Below, piece by piece: positions 16,650 through 23,663 of a stretch of DNA of 24,870 nt. The number at the start of each line of letters is the position of its first letter. Position 1 is the first letter of the stretch. The DNA is from a virus. Both the position numbers and the translations under genes were made by a program. The notes below the pieces were generated by a model. It saw only the letters and a program-made list of their open reading frames with translations. It ran no database searches and was not told the DNA's origin. The stretch is taken from the IMG/VR virus record IMGVR_UViG_3300028590_000085, positions 1 through 24,870 of that record; one strand, written 5' to 3'.

Positions 16650-17426
16650 ATGAACAACAAGAACAAAGCGCTCATCGGGAGTGAGCACAAGAAGTCCGTA
16701 CAGCATCGGATCAACAAGGGAGGGGCGGGAGAGAACGCCCTCAGCCGCACTGCTCACACACAGCTGCCCCGACGACTCGAAGCCATCTACATCGCCTTTG
16801 CGAAGGACGTGGCGAATTCATCGCTGGTCCTGACACGCGCAGAGCTGGACGAGAACCCATCGACAAAGCTGCTTCCAGATTCCGAGAAGGACTTGCTGGT
16901 CAAGTTCTGGCCGGCATTCAGGTTGAGGGCTCAGCAAGCATCCAAGATCGGCATGGCTCGTGAGGATGGCGTGAAGCGCCTTGCGAAGTCGCAGAAGGAT
17001 GCGAACGTCCTCAAGCGCCGCTACGGTGTCAAGGACTCCATGAGCGAGCCTGACCAACTTCGAGCGATGGCGCACATCACCGCCCGCCAGTTCAAGGAGT
17101 CGGCGATTGTCCTGGCAACCATGCCGGCGCCAGAGGCGGACACGGACAAGCTGGACCTTGCACTGTGGAAGGAGCGATCCGAACGGGTCAAGGCATTTGC
17201 CTACATCACAAAGACGGCAATCGATCTGGCCGCGCGCCTGGAAGAAGTCACCACAGACGAACTGCAATCCGCTGAGCTTACAGATGAGGCCCAGTCGCTT
17301 CTGGACCAGACCAATGCAGAACTGATCAACAGAGGGTACCAACACCTTCTGTCTCCTGAAATCACCGATGACGTAGCCGCTGACGAGCAAGACTCCGAGG
17401 CGGACGATGGCGGACAAGCAGAGTAA
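16650..17426 (+). CDS. Putative small terminase subunit (TerS)
   Basis: A 258-residue helical protein directly before, and overlapping by 20 bases, the large terminase gene. That position is the main evidence. TerS proteins bind the packaging site and deliver DNA to TerL. The N terminus is basic and Asn/Lys-rich (about 1-45), the middle is helical with many Lys, Arg and Ala, and the C terminus is very acidic (DDVAADEQDSEADDGG). It is longer than T7 gp18 (89 aa). No helix-turn-helix is obvious by eye. ATG lies three bases after the hairpin of element 5. Confidence 0.72.
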   Translation: MNNKNKALIGSEHKKSVQHRINKGGAGENALSRTAHTQLPRRLEAIYIAFAKDVANSSLVLTRAELDENPSTKLLPDSEKDLLVKFWPAFRLRAQQASKIGMAREDGVKRLAKSQKDANVLKRRYGVKDSMSEPDQLRAMAHITARQFKESAIVLATMPAPEADTDKLDLALWKERSERVKAFAYITKTAIDLAARLEEVTTDELQSAELTDEAQSLLDQTNAELINRGYQHLLSPEITDDVAADEQDSEADDGGQAE

Positions 17427-18993
17427 GAAGCCATCCCCCCAAGCAGCACGAAGGCTCCGTCAGAAGTCAGTTGAGAAAGTTGCGCTACCGGCGCCGACTG
17501 CGGCCAAGGTGTCATGCACCTTCCAGCAGTTCTTCCTGGTGTGGGCAAGTATTCAGGTGCCCAAGTGGGACGTTCCAGATTTCCACTTCGACATCCTCGA
17601 CTTCCTGTCGAAGCACGCCAACTGGGCCAGCAATACAGGCGTCGTCCAGATATTCCGCGGTGCAGGCAAGTCGACCATCGTCGGCCTGTTCATCGTGTGG
17701 ATGCTCACGCAAGACCCGACGCTGCGTTTCCTGATCCTCTCAGCCGACAAGAAGACTGCCACCAAGATCACGCAGGACGTTGCGTCGATTATCCAGCGCC
17801 ACCCGCTGGCAAGACACCTTCACGGCGAGGAAGGTGCATGGCGTCAAGACCACCTCGTAGTCGCTGGCTCCACCGACGGCCGGAACCCGAGCCTCACGAG
17901 CTGGGGCGTGATGTCGAACATCACCGGCTCACGTGCTGACTGGATCATCTACGACGACACGGAGGTACCGAAGAACTCACAGACCGAAGCCGAACGGGAT
18001 GCCCTACGCGAGCGTCTCGACGAAGCGACCCACATTCTGGTTCCTGGCGGCTACGAGTTGTTCGTCGGCACACCGCACAGCTTCGACTCCATCTACCCCG
18101 AGATCACGGGCGAATCGGACAAGGAAGACCCGCTTCGAAGTGGATCGTCGAGCCTGAAGATTCCGGCGCTCAGTGATGTCAGGGGCGAGTTCCCTGAGTT
18201 CGATGGCGTCCCGACGTGGCCTCAGCGGTTCCCCGTTGCTGAACTTCAGAAGCGTGCCCGCAGTTCCCACACCAAGGGTCACTTCCTCTCCCAGTACCTG
18301 CTGCAGCCGTACAACCCCGACGACTGCGTTCTCGACCCGACGTTGGTCGCCACGTACACGGCAGAACTGGACCTGCACACGGCGAACGGTGCAACGCTTG
18401 CCCGAATCAACGGCGTGCGAGTCATGAGCTACTCGTGCTTCTGGGACCCATCCTCAGCGAAGCTCTCGGCAGACGACAGTGTTCTCGCCATCATCTACTC
18501 AACCGACGACGGCCACTACTACATCCACCGAACCCACAAGCTGACTGGCGATATCAACGACCAGATTGTCGAGGTCATGGAGGTCATGAAGGAATGTGAC
18601 GTGTCGCACGTTGTGATCGAGGCCAACGGTGTTGGCGAGTTCCTGCCAGCCATGTTCCGCAAGGCTGCGACTGGTCGCGGCTTCACCTGCGAGGCAGCGT
18701 ACGCGAACATGAACAAGGCCCTGAAGATCATGCAGGCCTATGAAGTTCGGTTGTCTGGTGGTTTCATCCACGCCCACAAGTCGGTAATGGACTCCTCGTT
18801 CCGAACCCAGCTTCGAGACTTCAATCACCGAAGCGTCGGGCGCAGCAAGGATGACTTCATCGACTCAGTTGCATCTGCCATCCTGCGCGAACCGATCCGC
18901 CTGAAGGCTGGTCACTACGGCAACCGGGCATCGGTCTGGCAGCAGAACATGGGCAGCACGATCGAAGTGCCCATGGACGGTCTCACGTTCTGA
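17407..18993 (+). CDS. Large terminase subunit (TerL)
   Basis: A 528-residue packaging motor. The ATPase domain shows a Walker A-type FRGAGKST at about residues 83-90, a Walker B WIIYDDTE at about 179-186, and a coupling-motif-like VGTPH at about 220-224. The nuclease domain has the expected acidic positions: Asp in CFWDPSSAK (about 347), Glu in VVIEANGVGEF (about 405), and the Asp cluster in KDDFIDS (about 482-486). This matches the T7 gp19/DNA maturase B class. The gene overlaps TerS by 20 bases. Unlike in T7, the terminases precede the tail fibre gene. Confidence 0.95.
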   Translation: MADKQSKKPSPQAARRLRQKSVEKVALPAPTAAKVSCTFQQFFLVWASIQVPKWDVPDFHFDILDFLSKHANWASNTGVVQIFRGAGKSTIVGLFIVWMLTQDPTLRFLILSADKKTATKITQDVASIIQRHPLARHLHGEEGAWRQDHLVVAGSTDGRNPSLTSWGVMSNITGSRADWIIYDDTEVPKNSQTEAERDALRERLDEATHILVPGGYELFVGTPHSFDSIYPEITGESDKEDPLRSGSSSLKIPALSDVRGEFPEFDGVPTWPQRFPVAELQKRARSSHTKGHFLSQYLLQPYNPDDCVLDPTLVATYTAELDLHTANGATLARINGVRVMSYSCFWDPSSAKLSADDSVLAIIYSTDDGHYYIHRTHKLTGDINDQIVEVMEVMKECDVSHVVIEANGVGEFLPAMFRKAATGRGFTCEAAYANMNKALKIMQAYEVRLSGGFIHAHKSVMDSSFRTQLRDFNHRSVGRSKDDFIDSVASAILREPIRLKAGHYGNRASVWQQNMGSTIEVPMDGLTF

Positions 18994-19003
18994 TGGCTGG
19001 GAA

Positions 19004-19032
19004 TAAATACGTCTCACAACAAGAGGTGAGAC
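19004..19032 (+). promoter_or_regulatory. Late-gene element 6: TAAATAC plus perfect hairpin
   Basis: TAAATAC (19004-19010), then GTCTCAC (19011-19017) pairs perfectly with GTGAGAC (19026-19032). The loop is AACAAGAG. GAGGTGAG, the likely ribosome-binding site of the fibre gene at 19037, is split between loop and 3' arm. This copy looks most like the T7 promoter (TAATACGACTCACTATA). Confidence 0.7.
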
Positions 19033-19036
19033 CTAC

Positions 19037-20206
19037 ATGCCCGTTCTGAACCAGACCCCAATTCGAGAGTACATCGCATCCGGCAGCGGAACCGTCTTCG
19101 TCTACGACTTCAAGATCGTCGATGAAGAGTCGCTGAAGGTCTTCATCGACGAGGTCTTGCAGACCACTGGATACACCGTGTCCGATGTGGGCAGCATGGG
19201 TGGTGGAAACGTCACGTTCTCGGTTGCGCCGCCAGCAGACTCTGTGATCCGCCTGGAGCGACAGACGCCTTTGGTTCGTGAGACGGACTACATCGAGGGT
19301 GGAGCGCTTCCTGCCGAAGTTCTCGATAGCGACTTTGACCGCATCGTGCAGATGGTGCAGGAGCTGGACGCAAAGACGCTGCAGGCGTTTGGTGGCTCAG
19401 GCACAGACGCTCATGGCCGTCGAATCACCAACGTTGGAACACCAATTGACCCGACTGACGCTGTCACAAAGGTCTGGGCTGAGACAGCGGGAACGTCATT
19501 TGTGTCTCAGGCTGCAGGCCATGCAGCAGCAGCGGGTGTAAGTGAGACGAATGCAGCCGCAAGCGAGTCAGCAGCTTCCGACAGTGAAGACGCGGCAGCA
19601 GCCAGTGCCGCAGCGGCTGCGCTCAGCGAGGCAAACGCAGCAGCAAGCGAGTCGGCAGCCAGCACGTCAGAGAGCAACGCGGCAACCAGTGAAACGAACG
19701 CAGCCGCGAGCGAGGCCGCTGCAGCAATCTCCGAGACGAACGCAGCGAACAGCGCTTGGACCGCAAGCAATGCAGCCACAGGTGCTTCCTCAGCACAGAG
19801 CGCAGCAATCGCCGCAGCTGAGGACGCCGAGGAAAGTGCGATAGCTGCAGCCGCCAGTGCAGCCGATGCAGAGAACCGCGTGCCGAAGACGAGCAACACA
19901 GGCTCAGCAGTCATGCCAACGGGTACCAGCGCTCAACGCGATGCGATCCCTGGCCACGGCTACACCCGCTTCAACACCACGCTCCGAACGCTTGAGACCT
20001 ACGACGACGTAGCGATGGCTTGGGTGCCTGCGGGACAAGGGGCTACAGGACCAGTCGGCAACCCGGTCTTCTACGAGAACGACCAGTCCGTGACTGGCGA
20101 CTACACGCTGCCTGGGAACAAGAACGCCATGTCCACGGGACCGATAACTATTGCAGACGGAGCCACGGTGACCATCAGTGATGGTGCTACTTGGGTCATC
20201 GTCTAA
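19037..20206 (+). CDS. Tail fibre protein with T7 gp17-like N terminus
   Basis: A 389-residue protein. Residues about 1-140 match the T7 gp17 type of virion-binding N-terminal domain, including FVYDFKIVDEESLKVFIDEV, IRLERQTPLVRETDY and DSDFDRIVQMVQEL. Residues about 160-285 are Ala/Ser-rich repeats of the SETNAAASE type, a probable trimeric coiled-coil shaft. The C-terminal 100 residues hold a PTGTSAQRD segment, a short collagen-like patch (GQGATGPVGNP) and a beta-rich end. The fibre lacks a large receptor-binding tip. The three small beta-rich proteins encoded next may provide it. It starts five bases after element 6. Confidence 0.9.
   Translation: MPVLNQTPIREYIASGSGTVFVYDFKIVDEESLKVFIDEVLQTTGYTVSDVGSMGGGNVTFSVAPPADSVIRLERQTPLVRETDYIEGGALPAEVLDSDFDRIVQMVQELDAKTLQAFGGSGTDAHGRRITNVGTPIDPTDAVTKVWAETAGTSFVSQAAGHAAAAGVSETNAAASESAASDSEDAAAASAAAAALSEANAAASESAASTSESNAATSETNAAASEAAAAISETNAANSAWTASNAATGASSAQSAAIAAAEDAEESAIAAAASAADAENRVPKTSNTGSAVMPTGTSAQRDAIPGHGYTRFNTTLRTLETYDDVAMAWVPAGQGATGPVGNPVFYENDQSVTGDYTLPGNKNAMSTGPITIADGATVTISDGATWVIV
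19530..19870 (+). repeat. Degenerate Ala/Ser-coding repeats in the fibre shaft
   Basis: The DNA repeats variants of the coding unit for SETNAAASESAAS. Units are imperfect, so copy-number change by recombination is possible but not shown. The repeat also opens a long frame on the reverse strand, which is only a shadow. Confidence 0.6.
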
Positions 20207-20218
20207 AGGGAGAACTAC

Positions 20219-20686
20219 ATGCCAACAACACTACGAGGGGGTGACGACTTTGACACATCACCCAGCCTTCGAAGCCGAGTCAAAGTGCGCGGGGCGCAGG
20301 GGTTCGGCTCGACCAACACTTGTGTCCGCCGCTGGAGCACGCTGGACTATTGGGAAGGAACGGACATCAGTCAAACGGACAGCGCCTCACTCGGTGCGTC
20401 GTTCACGATCAATACGGACGGAATCTATGCGATCAGCTACAGCGACAACTTCAACGCAGTCGGCACACTCGTGATCACCAATACGAACAACAACCTCAAC
20501 ACCACAGCGTCAGTGTTGGACGTGCTCGTTATGCAGACCACCGGGGGAGCCAATTTGGCAGGCGCATGCAACTGGATCGGATATGTCCCTGCAGGCACAG
20601 TCATCCGAGCGAGAACGTACGCACCTGTTGGCGGCAATGGAACCCTCACGGCTTCAGAACACTTCAGCATCGTGAGGGTCTCGTAA
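20219..20686 (+). CDS. C1q/TNF-like beta-sandwich protein, probable fibre tip
   Basis: A 155-residue protein 12 bases after the fibre gene, with AGGGAG seven bases before ATG. After a 30-residue N terminus the pattern SFTINTDGIYAISYSDNF, a middle of small beta strands, then GYVPAGTVIRARTY and ASEHFSIVRV, is typical of C1q/TNF-like jelly-roll domains, which often form trimeric tips of phage fibres. I infer a receptor-binding or accessory fibre role from fold and position. Its stop overlaps the next start (TAATG). Confidence 0.75.
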   Translation: MPTTLRGGDDFDTSPSLRSRVKVRGAQGFGSTNTCVRRWSTLDYWEGTDISQTDSASLGASFTINTDGIYAISYSDNFNAVGTLVITNTNNNLNTTASVLDVLVMQTTGGANLAGACNWIGYVPAGTVIRARTYAPVGGNGTLTASEHFSIVRVS

Positions 20687-21048
20687 TGAGCAGCACTCTT
20701 CGATTCAACAACTGGAAGTCCGGGGACGGCTCACATGACTTCTTCAAGTGCTATGCCTGGGTGAACTTCAACGGCACTGGAACATTGGCGATTCGCGCAA
20801 GCGGCAATGTCAGCAGCATCACCGACAACGGCACAGGCGACTACACCGTGAACTTCGCAACGGCTCTGCCGGATGCGAACTACGCCTACACCCTCGGCGG
20901 TCAGTACCCAACGAACAGCATTGTCGGTGCCATGCAGCAGACATCAGTCGGCGGGCAAACCGCATCGGCGTTCAGACTGCTCACCGGCAGTGCAAACGCG
21001 AACTCGGCAGCAGACTACCCGACGGCCTGCGTTGCAGTGTTTAGGTAA
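20686..21048 (+). CDS. Small fibre-tip-like protein, copy 1
   Basis: A 120-residue protein starting at the ATG that overlaps the previous stop (TAATG). It begins MSSTLRFNNW and contains WVNFNGTGTLAIRASGNVSS followed by ITDNGTGDYTVNFATALPD, a pattern I recall from C-terminal knobs of phage tail fibres. The next gene encodes a clear relative, so the two probably arose by duplication. A longer frame upstream, in another phase of the preceding gene, is not coding. Confidence 0.8.
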   Translation: MSSTLRFNNWKSGDGSHDFFKCYAWVNFNGTGTLAIRASGNVSSITDNGTGDYTVNFATALPDANYAYTLGGQYPTNSIVGAMQQTSVGGQTASAFRLLTGSANANSAADYPTACVAVFR

Positions 21049-21062
21049 GGAGAACAAGAACA

Positions 21063-21416
21063 ATGAGCAGCGCACTTCAATTCGACACCTTGAACACACG
21101 TGACGGGAGCAGCAGCATCGGCGTAGAGCGCTTGATCAAAGGCGCTTGTGCCGCTTGGATCAACTCCAGTGGCGTGAGCAACGTGATTCGCGGCAGCTAC
21201 AACGTGAGCTCGATCACTGACACAGGAACTGGTGCCTACACCATCAACTTCGCAACGCCGCTACCGGACGTGAACTATGCAGCGGTGGGCGCGACAGACA
21301 GTTTCGTCTTGTCCACAAGGACTCGCACAGTGAACGGCTGTGACGTGGTGACATTCAGCAGCACAACCGGTACCCCAGCGGACTACTCACAGAACTCGGT
21401 GAGCATCTTCAGATAA
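21063..21416 (+). CDS. Small fibre-tip-like protein, copy 2
   Basis: A 117-residue relative of the preceding protein. Both start MSS(T/A)L(R/Q)F, have a WxN(F/S) segment, and share NVSSITD(N/T)GTG(D/A)YT followed by (V/I)NFATxLPDxNYA; they end in a short (V/I)FR. The middle and end parts diverge strongly. AGGAG lies about ten bases before ATG. It may be an alternative or additional receptor-binding module. Whether both are built into the same particle cannot be judged from sequence. Confidence 0.8.
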   Translation: MSSALQFDTLNTRDGSSSIGVERLIKGACAAWINSSGVSNVIRGSYNVSSITDTGTGAYTINFATPLPDVNYAAVGATDSFVLSTRTRTVNGCDVVTFSSTTGTPADYSQNSVSIFR

Positions 21417-21427
21417 GGACAACAACA

Positions 21428-21862
21428 ATGAAAGTACTCGCGTACCCAACAGTCGATGGCGCATTGAGCGTCGTGATCCCAGCACCTGGCTACACGCTTG
21501 CCCAGGCACTCGCCAACCCTGACGTGCAAGCCAGCTTGGATGCCAATCAGTCGGCAGGCCAGCCCGTGCAGATCGAAGACAGCGATCTACCAGTAGACCG
21601 CATGTTCAGAGGCGCTTGGACATTGGACGGCAGCTCCTGCATTGAGTGCCCCGTCAAGAGCAAGGAAGTGGCTCACGACATTCGCAGATCGATGCGCGAA
21701 GCGGAGTTCGCACCGCACGACAAGGTCGTTGCGCTTCAGCTACCTGGCGCAGAGGCTGCAGAAGCAGAGCGCGTAGCCATCCGAGCCAAGTACGCGACGA
21801 TGCAGAGCGACATCGATGCGGCTGAGACGGTGACTGCGCTACGCGGCATCCTTACGAGCTGA
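21428..21862 (+). CDS. Putative tail fibre assembly/phage tail accessory protein
   Basis: A 144-residue protein, last of the forward fibre block, with AGGA eight bases before ATG. The C-terminal half shows DRMFRGAWTLDGSS, then KSKEVAHDIRRSMREAEFAPHDK, and AIRAKYATMQSDIDAAETV. I recall this pattern from small proteins encoded after fibre genes in many phages and annotated as tail assembly or fibre accessory proteins. A chaperone role is inferred from position. It ends 12 bases before the stop of the convergent gene. Confidence 0.7.
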   Translation: MKVLAYPTVDGALSVVIPAPGYTLAQALANPDVQASLDANQSAGQPVQIEDSDLPVDRMFRGAWTLDGSSCIECPVKSKEVAHDIRRSMREAEFAPHDKVVALQLPGAEAAEAERVAIRAKYATMQSDIDAAETVTALRGILTS

Positions 21863-21874
21863 TCGCTTACCAGA

Positions 21875-22411
21875 TCACCTTGGCGGTCGATCTAGATCGT
21901 TGTCAACGATGTAGGCTGTTCCTGCGGGAAGAAGATTCACCACCTCTTCGCTCACACTGTTCCGAACGACTGAGATGAAGTCTCTTGCCTGCAGCTTGTG
22001 TAGGGCGTGATTGAAACGCACAGTTGTCTGTTTGGTCATGCTTTGCAGTATGTCGATGTCCACGTTGTCATCGGCATGTGCCAAGGTTCCAAGCATGAGT
22101 AGTTCCTCTGGGCTGACCTTGTTTAGATGCTCATGCAGGACATGGTCGGCCTCCGCCGAGGCAAGCTCGTAGGAGACAGACTCTTTGAGTCGATGCGCTC
22201 CAACTGACGCCCTCGCTACAAGGAATAGCGTCACGAGAAGAATGGATAGCGGAACCGGGATGGTGAACGCCAACATCGTCCACATGAAGGATGCAGAGGC
22301 GCCGAGCCAGTCAAGTCCAGTGGGCAGATTCGCGCTTGCACGATCCAGAGCCCAGGTGGCAAACGCCAGAACTAGGCTCCCAATCACTGCGGCTTTAACT
22401 TCCTTCGACAT
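21875..22411 (-). CDS. SieB-like two-TM membrane protein with C-terminal winged-helix-like domain
   Basis: A 178-residue protein when begun at MSKEV, which has AAGGAG eight bases before ATG. The upstream ATG of the longer frame would leave this site inside the gene. Hydrophobic segments lie at about 6-22 and 48-67, the second preceded by IPVP. A cytoplasmic-type domain (about 99-172) reads SPEELLMLGTLAHADD and ends LPAGTAYIVDNDLDRPPR. The protein encoded at 23033-23575 has the same layout and ending, so they are paralogues. Architecture resembles superinfection exclusion protein B (SieB) of lambdoid phages; direct homology is not shown. It is transcribed against the late genes from its own promoter. 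Confidence 0.82.
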   Translation of the reverse strand: MSKEVKAAVIGSLVLAFATWALDRASANLPTGLDWLGASASFMWTMLAFTIPVPLSILLVTLFLVARASVGAHRLKESVSYELASAEADHVLHEHLNKVSPEELLMLGTLAHADDNVDIDILQSMTKQTTVRFNHALHKLQARDFISVVRNSVSEEVVNLLPAGTAYIVDNDLDRPPR

Positions 22412-22434
22412 CTTCGAACTCCTTCCGTGCACGA

Positions 22435-22440
22435 ATCGTA
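22435..22440 (-). promoter_or_regulatory. TACGAT, putative -10 of the 21875-22411 gene
   Basis: On the reverse strand TGCTACGAT (an extended -10 form) lies 10 nt before AAGGAG. The same arrangement occurs at 3000-3005 and 23600-23605. No clear -35 is visible. Confidence 0.5.
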
Positions 22441-22524
22441 GCAACTAGTGGCGCTATTTTTCGGGCAGTTAAAGGGCCGCGTTTTTTGTGGTAGGCCCCG
22501 CGCTGACGGTCGTGCTCCAGCCAA

Positions 22525-22604
22525 TAAGTACATCAGAACCCTAGGGATTGGAGGCGCTGTCTCCTTGAATTCGGGTCGAAGCATCCGAACAACAGGGGGA
22601 GACA
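22525..22604 (+). promoter_or_regulatory. Degenerate late element 7 and long leader hairpin of the lysis pair
   Basis: CCAATAAGTAC (core TAAGTAC, 22525-22531) is a one-base variant of the late core. Downstream, TGTCTCC (22558-22564) pairs with GGAGACA (22598-22604), and inside it TTCGG pairs with CCGAA. The GGGGGAGA ribosome-binding sequence of the gene at 22606 is inside the 3' arm, so it may be occluded. Confidence 0.5.
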
Positions 22605-22605
22605 C

Positions 22606-22833
22606 ATGACTTTGAAGCAATGGGGGATGGGACTGCTATCGGCGACCTTGATCGGCGGAGCTGGCTACTTCGGTGTAGCCATCATCGAGACGCGGGAGAA
22701 CGTCGCGGTGATGTTGAGCGTCATGCAGACCTACAACGCAGTGCAGTCCGACCACGAAGCCCGCATCCGTGTTGAAGAGCGTGCAACCCTCGATCACGAA
22801 GGGCGCATCCGTGCGCTGGAGGGTAAGCAATGA
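22606..22833 (+). CDS. Small membrane-anchored coiled-coil protein, lysis-module candidate
   Basis: A 75-residue protein with one hydrophobic segment at about residues 8-28 and a charged, helical C-terminal part (about 30-75) with Glu/Arg/His heptad-like spacing. This fits a small inner-membrane phage protein projecting a coiled coil, as i-spanins do, though it is short for one. Its start lies after the leader hairpin, with GGGGGAG upstream, and its stop overlaps the next start by four bases. The late position beside a holin-like gene supports a lysis role. The exact function is uncertain. Confidence 0.65.
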   Translation: MTLKQWGMGLLSATLIGGAGYFGVAIIETRENVAVMLSVMQTYNAVQSDHEARIRVEERATLDHEGRIRALEGKQ

Positions 22834-23036
22834 AGCTCGTAGACAAGTGGTGGAAGGCGTGGACCGTCTGGGTAGCGGCCACAGGTGTTGCGCTGCCGGA
22901 GATCTTGCAACTGATTGCAGAGAACACCGCGCTGATCCCGTTCCTACCGCCTGAGTGGCAAGGACTCATCAGACTTGCGGCGCTTGTGCTCGTTCTGATC
23001 TTGCGACCGATCAAGCAGTCGAACATGCGGGACTAG
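22830..23036 (+). CDS. Holin-like small membrane protein
   Basis: A 68-residue protein with hydrophobic segments at about residues 11-30 and 46-62, separated by a Pro-containing turn (LIPFLPPEWQG), and with a basic C terminus (RPIKQ). Size, two spans and the WKAWTVWVAATGVALPE start resemble a family of short phage holins. It is coupled to the previous gene by ATGA overlap (GCAATGAAG). Its stop shares CTAG with the stop of the convergent gene. No endolysin gene is present nearby; in T7 the amidase gene is also far from the holin. Confidence 0.7.
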   Translation: MKLVDKWWKAWTVWVAATGVALPEILQLIAENTALIPFLPPEWQGLIRLAALVLVLILRPIKQSNMRD

Positions 23037-23575
23037 AAGGGCGGCTTGTCCAGATCGTTGCTGACAACGTAGTCAGTTCCCTCACTAGTGAGGTAGATGC
23101 TCGAATTGCCCATAGCGCTTGGGGCGTATCCGACCAGCCCCTTGTCTGCTAGCAGCTTGACAGTGTGTTTAAGTCTTATTTCACTCGATGATGTTCTGGC
23201 TCGTGCCAGATCCATTGTCAGCATGTTCCTTGTGGCAGTTGCGAGGGCGTCGAGTAGCACTAGCTCTGGCTCTGTCAGTTCAACCGATTTTTTAGGTTGA
23301 TCTTTTTCGTTTAGTCGTGCCTCTAGTTCGCGTAGGCGGGCGAGCATTCCGTTCGCTTCAAATCCTATGCGGATGAACACGGCACCAACTAGCAGTACGA
23401 CCCATGTGTAGACCGGTCTGGGCGTCCCAAGCCACGTCAGAACGTCTGCGGAAAGCGCTGAAGCCCATTGGAGCCAAGCAGGAACAGCTTCCTTCAACGT
23501 GGCAAGAACCCACAGTACGCCCGCCACCGCCAAGCCTGCTGCGACCTGAATCAAGAACGACTCAACACGCTTCAT
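23033..23575 (-). CDS. SieB-like two-TM membrane protein, paralogue of 21875-22411
   Basis: A 180-residue protein with AAGGAG nine bases before ATG. Hydrophobic segments lie at about 7-26 and 53-71, the second preceded by TPRP; a short charged coiled coil follows (about 74-92), then a winged-helix-like domain (about 98-172) starting LTEPELVLLDALATATRN and ending LTSEGTDYVVSNDLDKPPF. The ending (GTxYxVxNDLDxPP), the PxP before the second span and the L(S/T)xxEL start of the domain are shared with the protein at 21875-22411. It is oriented against the late genes and overlaps the holin-like stop by four bases. A superinfection-exclusion role is inferred. Confidence 0.82.
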   Translation of the reverse strand: MKRVESFLIQVAAGLAVAGVLWVLATLKEAVPAWLQWASALSADVLTWLGTPRPVYTWVVLLVGAVFIRIGFEANGMLARLRELEARLNEKDQPKKSVELTEPELVLLDALATATRNMLTMDLARARTSSSEIRLKHTVKLLADKGLVGYAPSAMGNSSIYLTSEGTDYVVSNDLDKPPF

Positions 23576-23599
23576 CTTCCCTATCTCCTTGTGCGCGAC

Positions 23600-23605
23600 A
23601 TCGTA
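23600..23605 (-). promoter_or_regulatory. TACGAT, putative -10 of the 23033-23575 gene
   Basis: On the reverse strand GGCTACGAT lies 9 nt before AAGGAG of this gene, matching the arrangement upstream of the two other reverse-strand membrane-protein transcripts. No clear -35 is visible. Confidence 0.5.
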
Positions 23606-23623
23606 GCCAATCCCGAGGCATGA

Positions 23624-23646
23624 GAAAGGGCCCTTGGCGGCCCCTT
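23624..23646 (-). terminator. Probable intrinsic terminator of the reverse gene pair
   Basis: Read on the reverse strand, AAGGGGCC and GGCCCTTT form a GC-rich stem with one bulged base, followed by TTTCTC. It lies after the stop at 23664 and just upstream of the 23575 gene promoter. Confidence 0.5.
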
Positions 23647-23663
23647 CGTGGAGTGAGTACGGG

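Noticed and set aside
3036-19010. TAAATA cores as ordinary sigma-70 -10 boxes
   Set aside because: No consistent -35 lies 17 bases upstream, and the paired stem begins at once after the core in most copies. This cannot be fully excluded without transcript mapping.
19507-19914. Reverse-strand Ala/Leu-rich frame opposite the fibre shaft
   Set aside because: It mirrors the Ala/Ser-coding repeat of the fibre gene and has no ribosome-binding site.
19037-21416. Diversity-generating retroelement, suggested by the BPP-1-like neighbours
   Set aside because: There is no reverse transcriptase gene and no template/variable repeat pair. The two similar small fibre proteins differ throughout rather than at adenine positions only.
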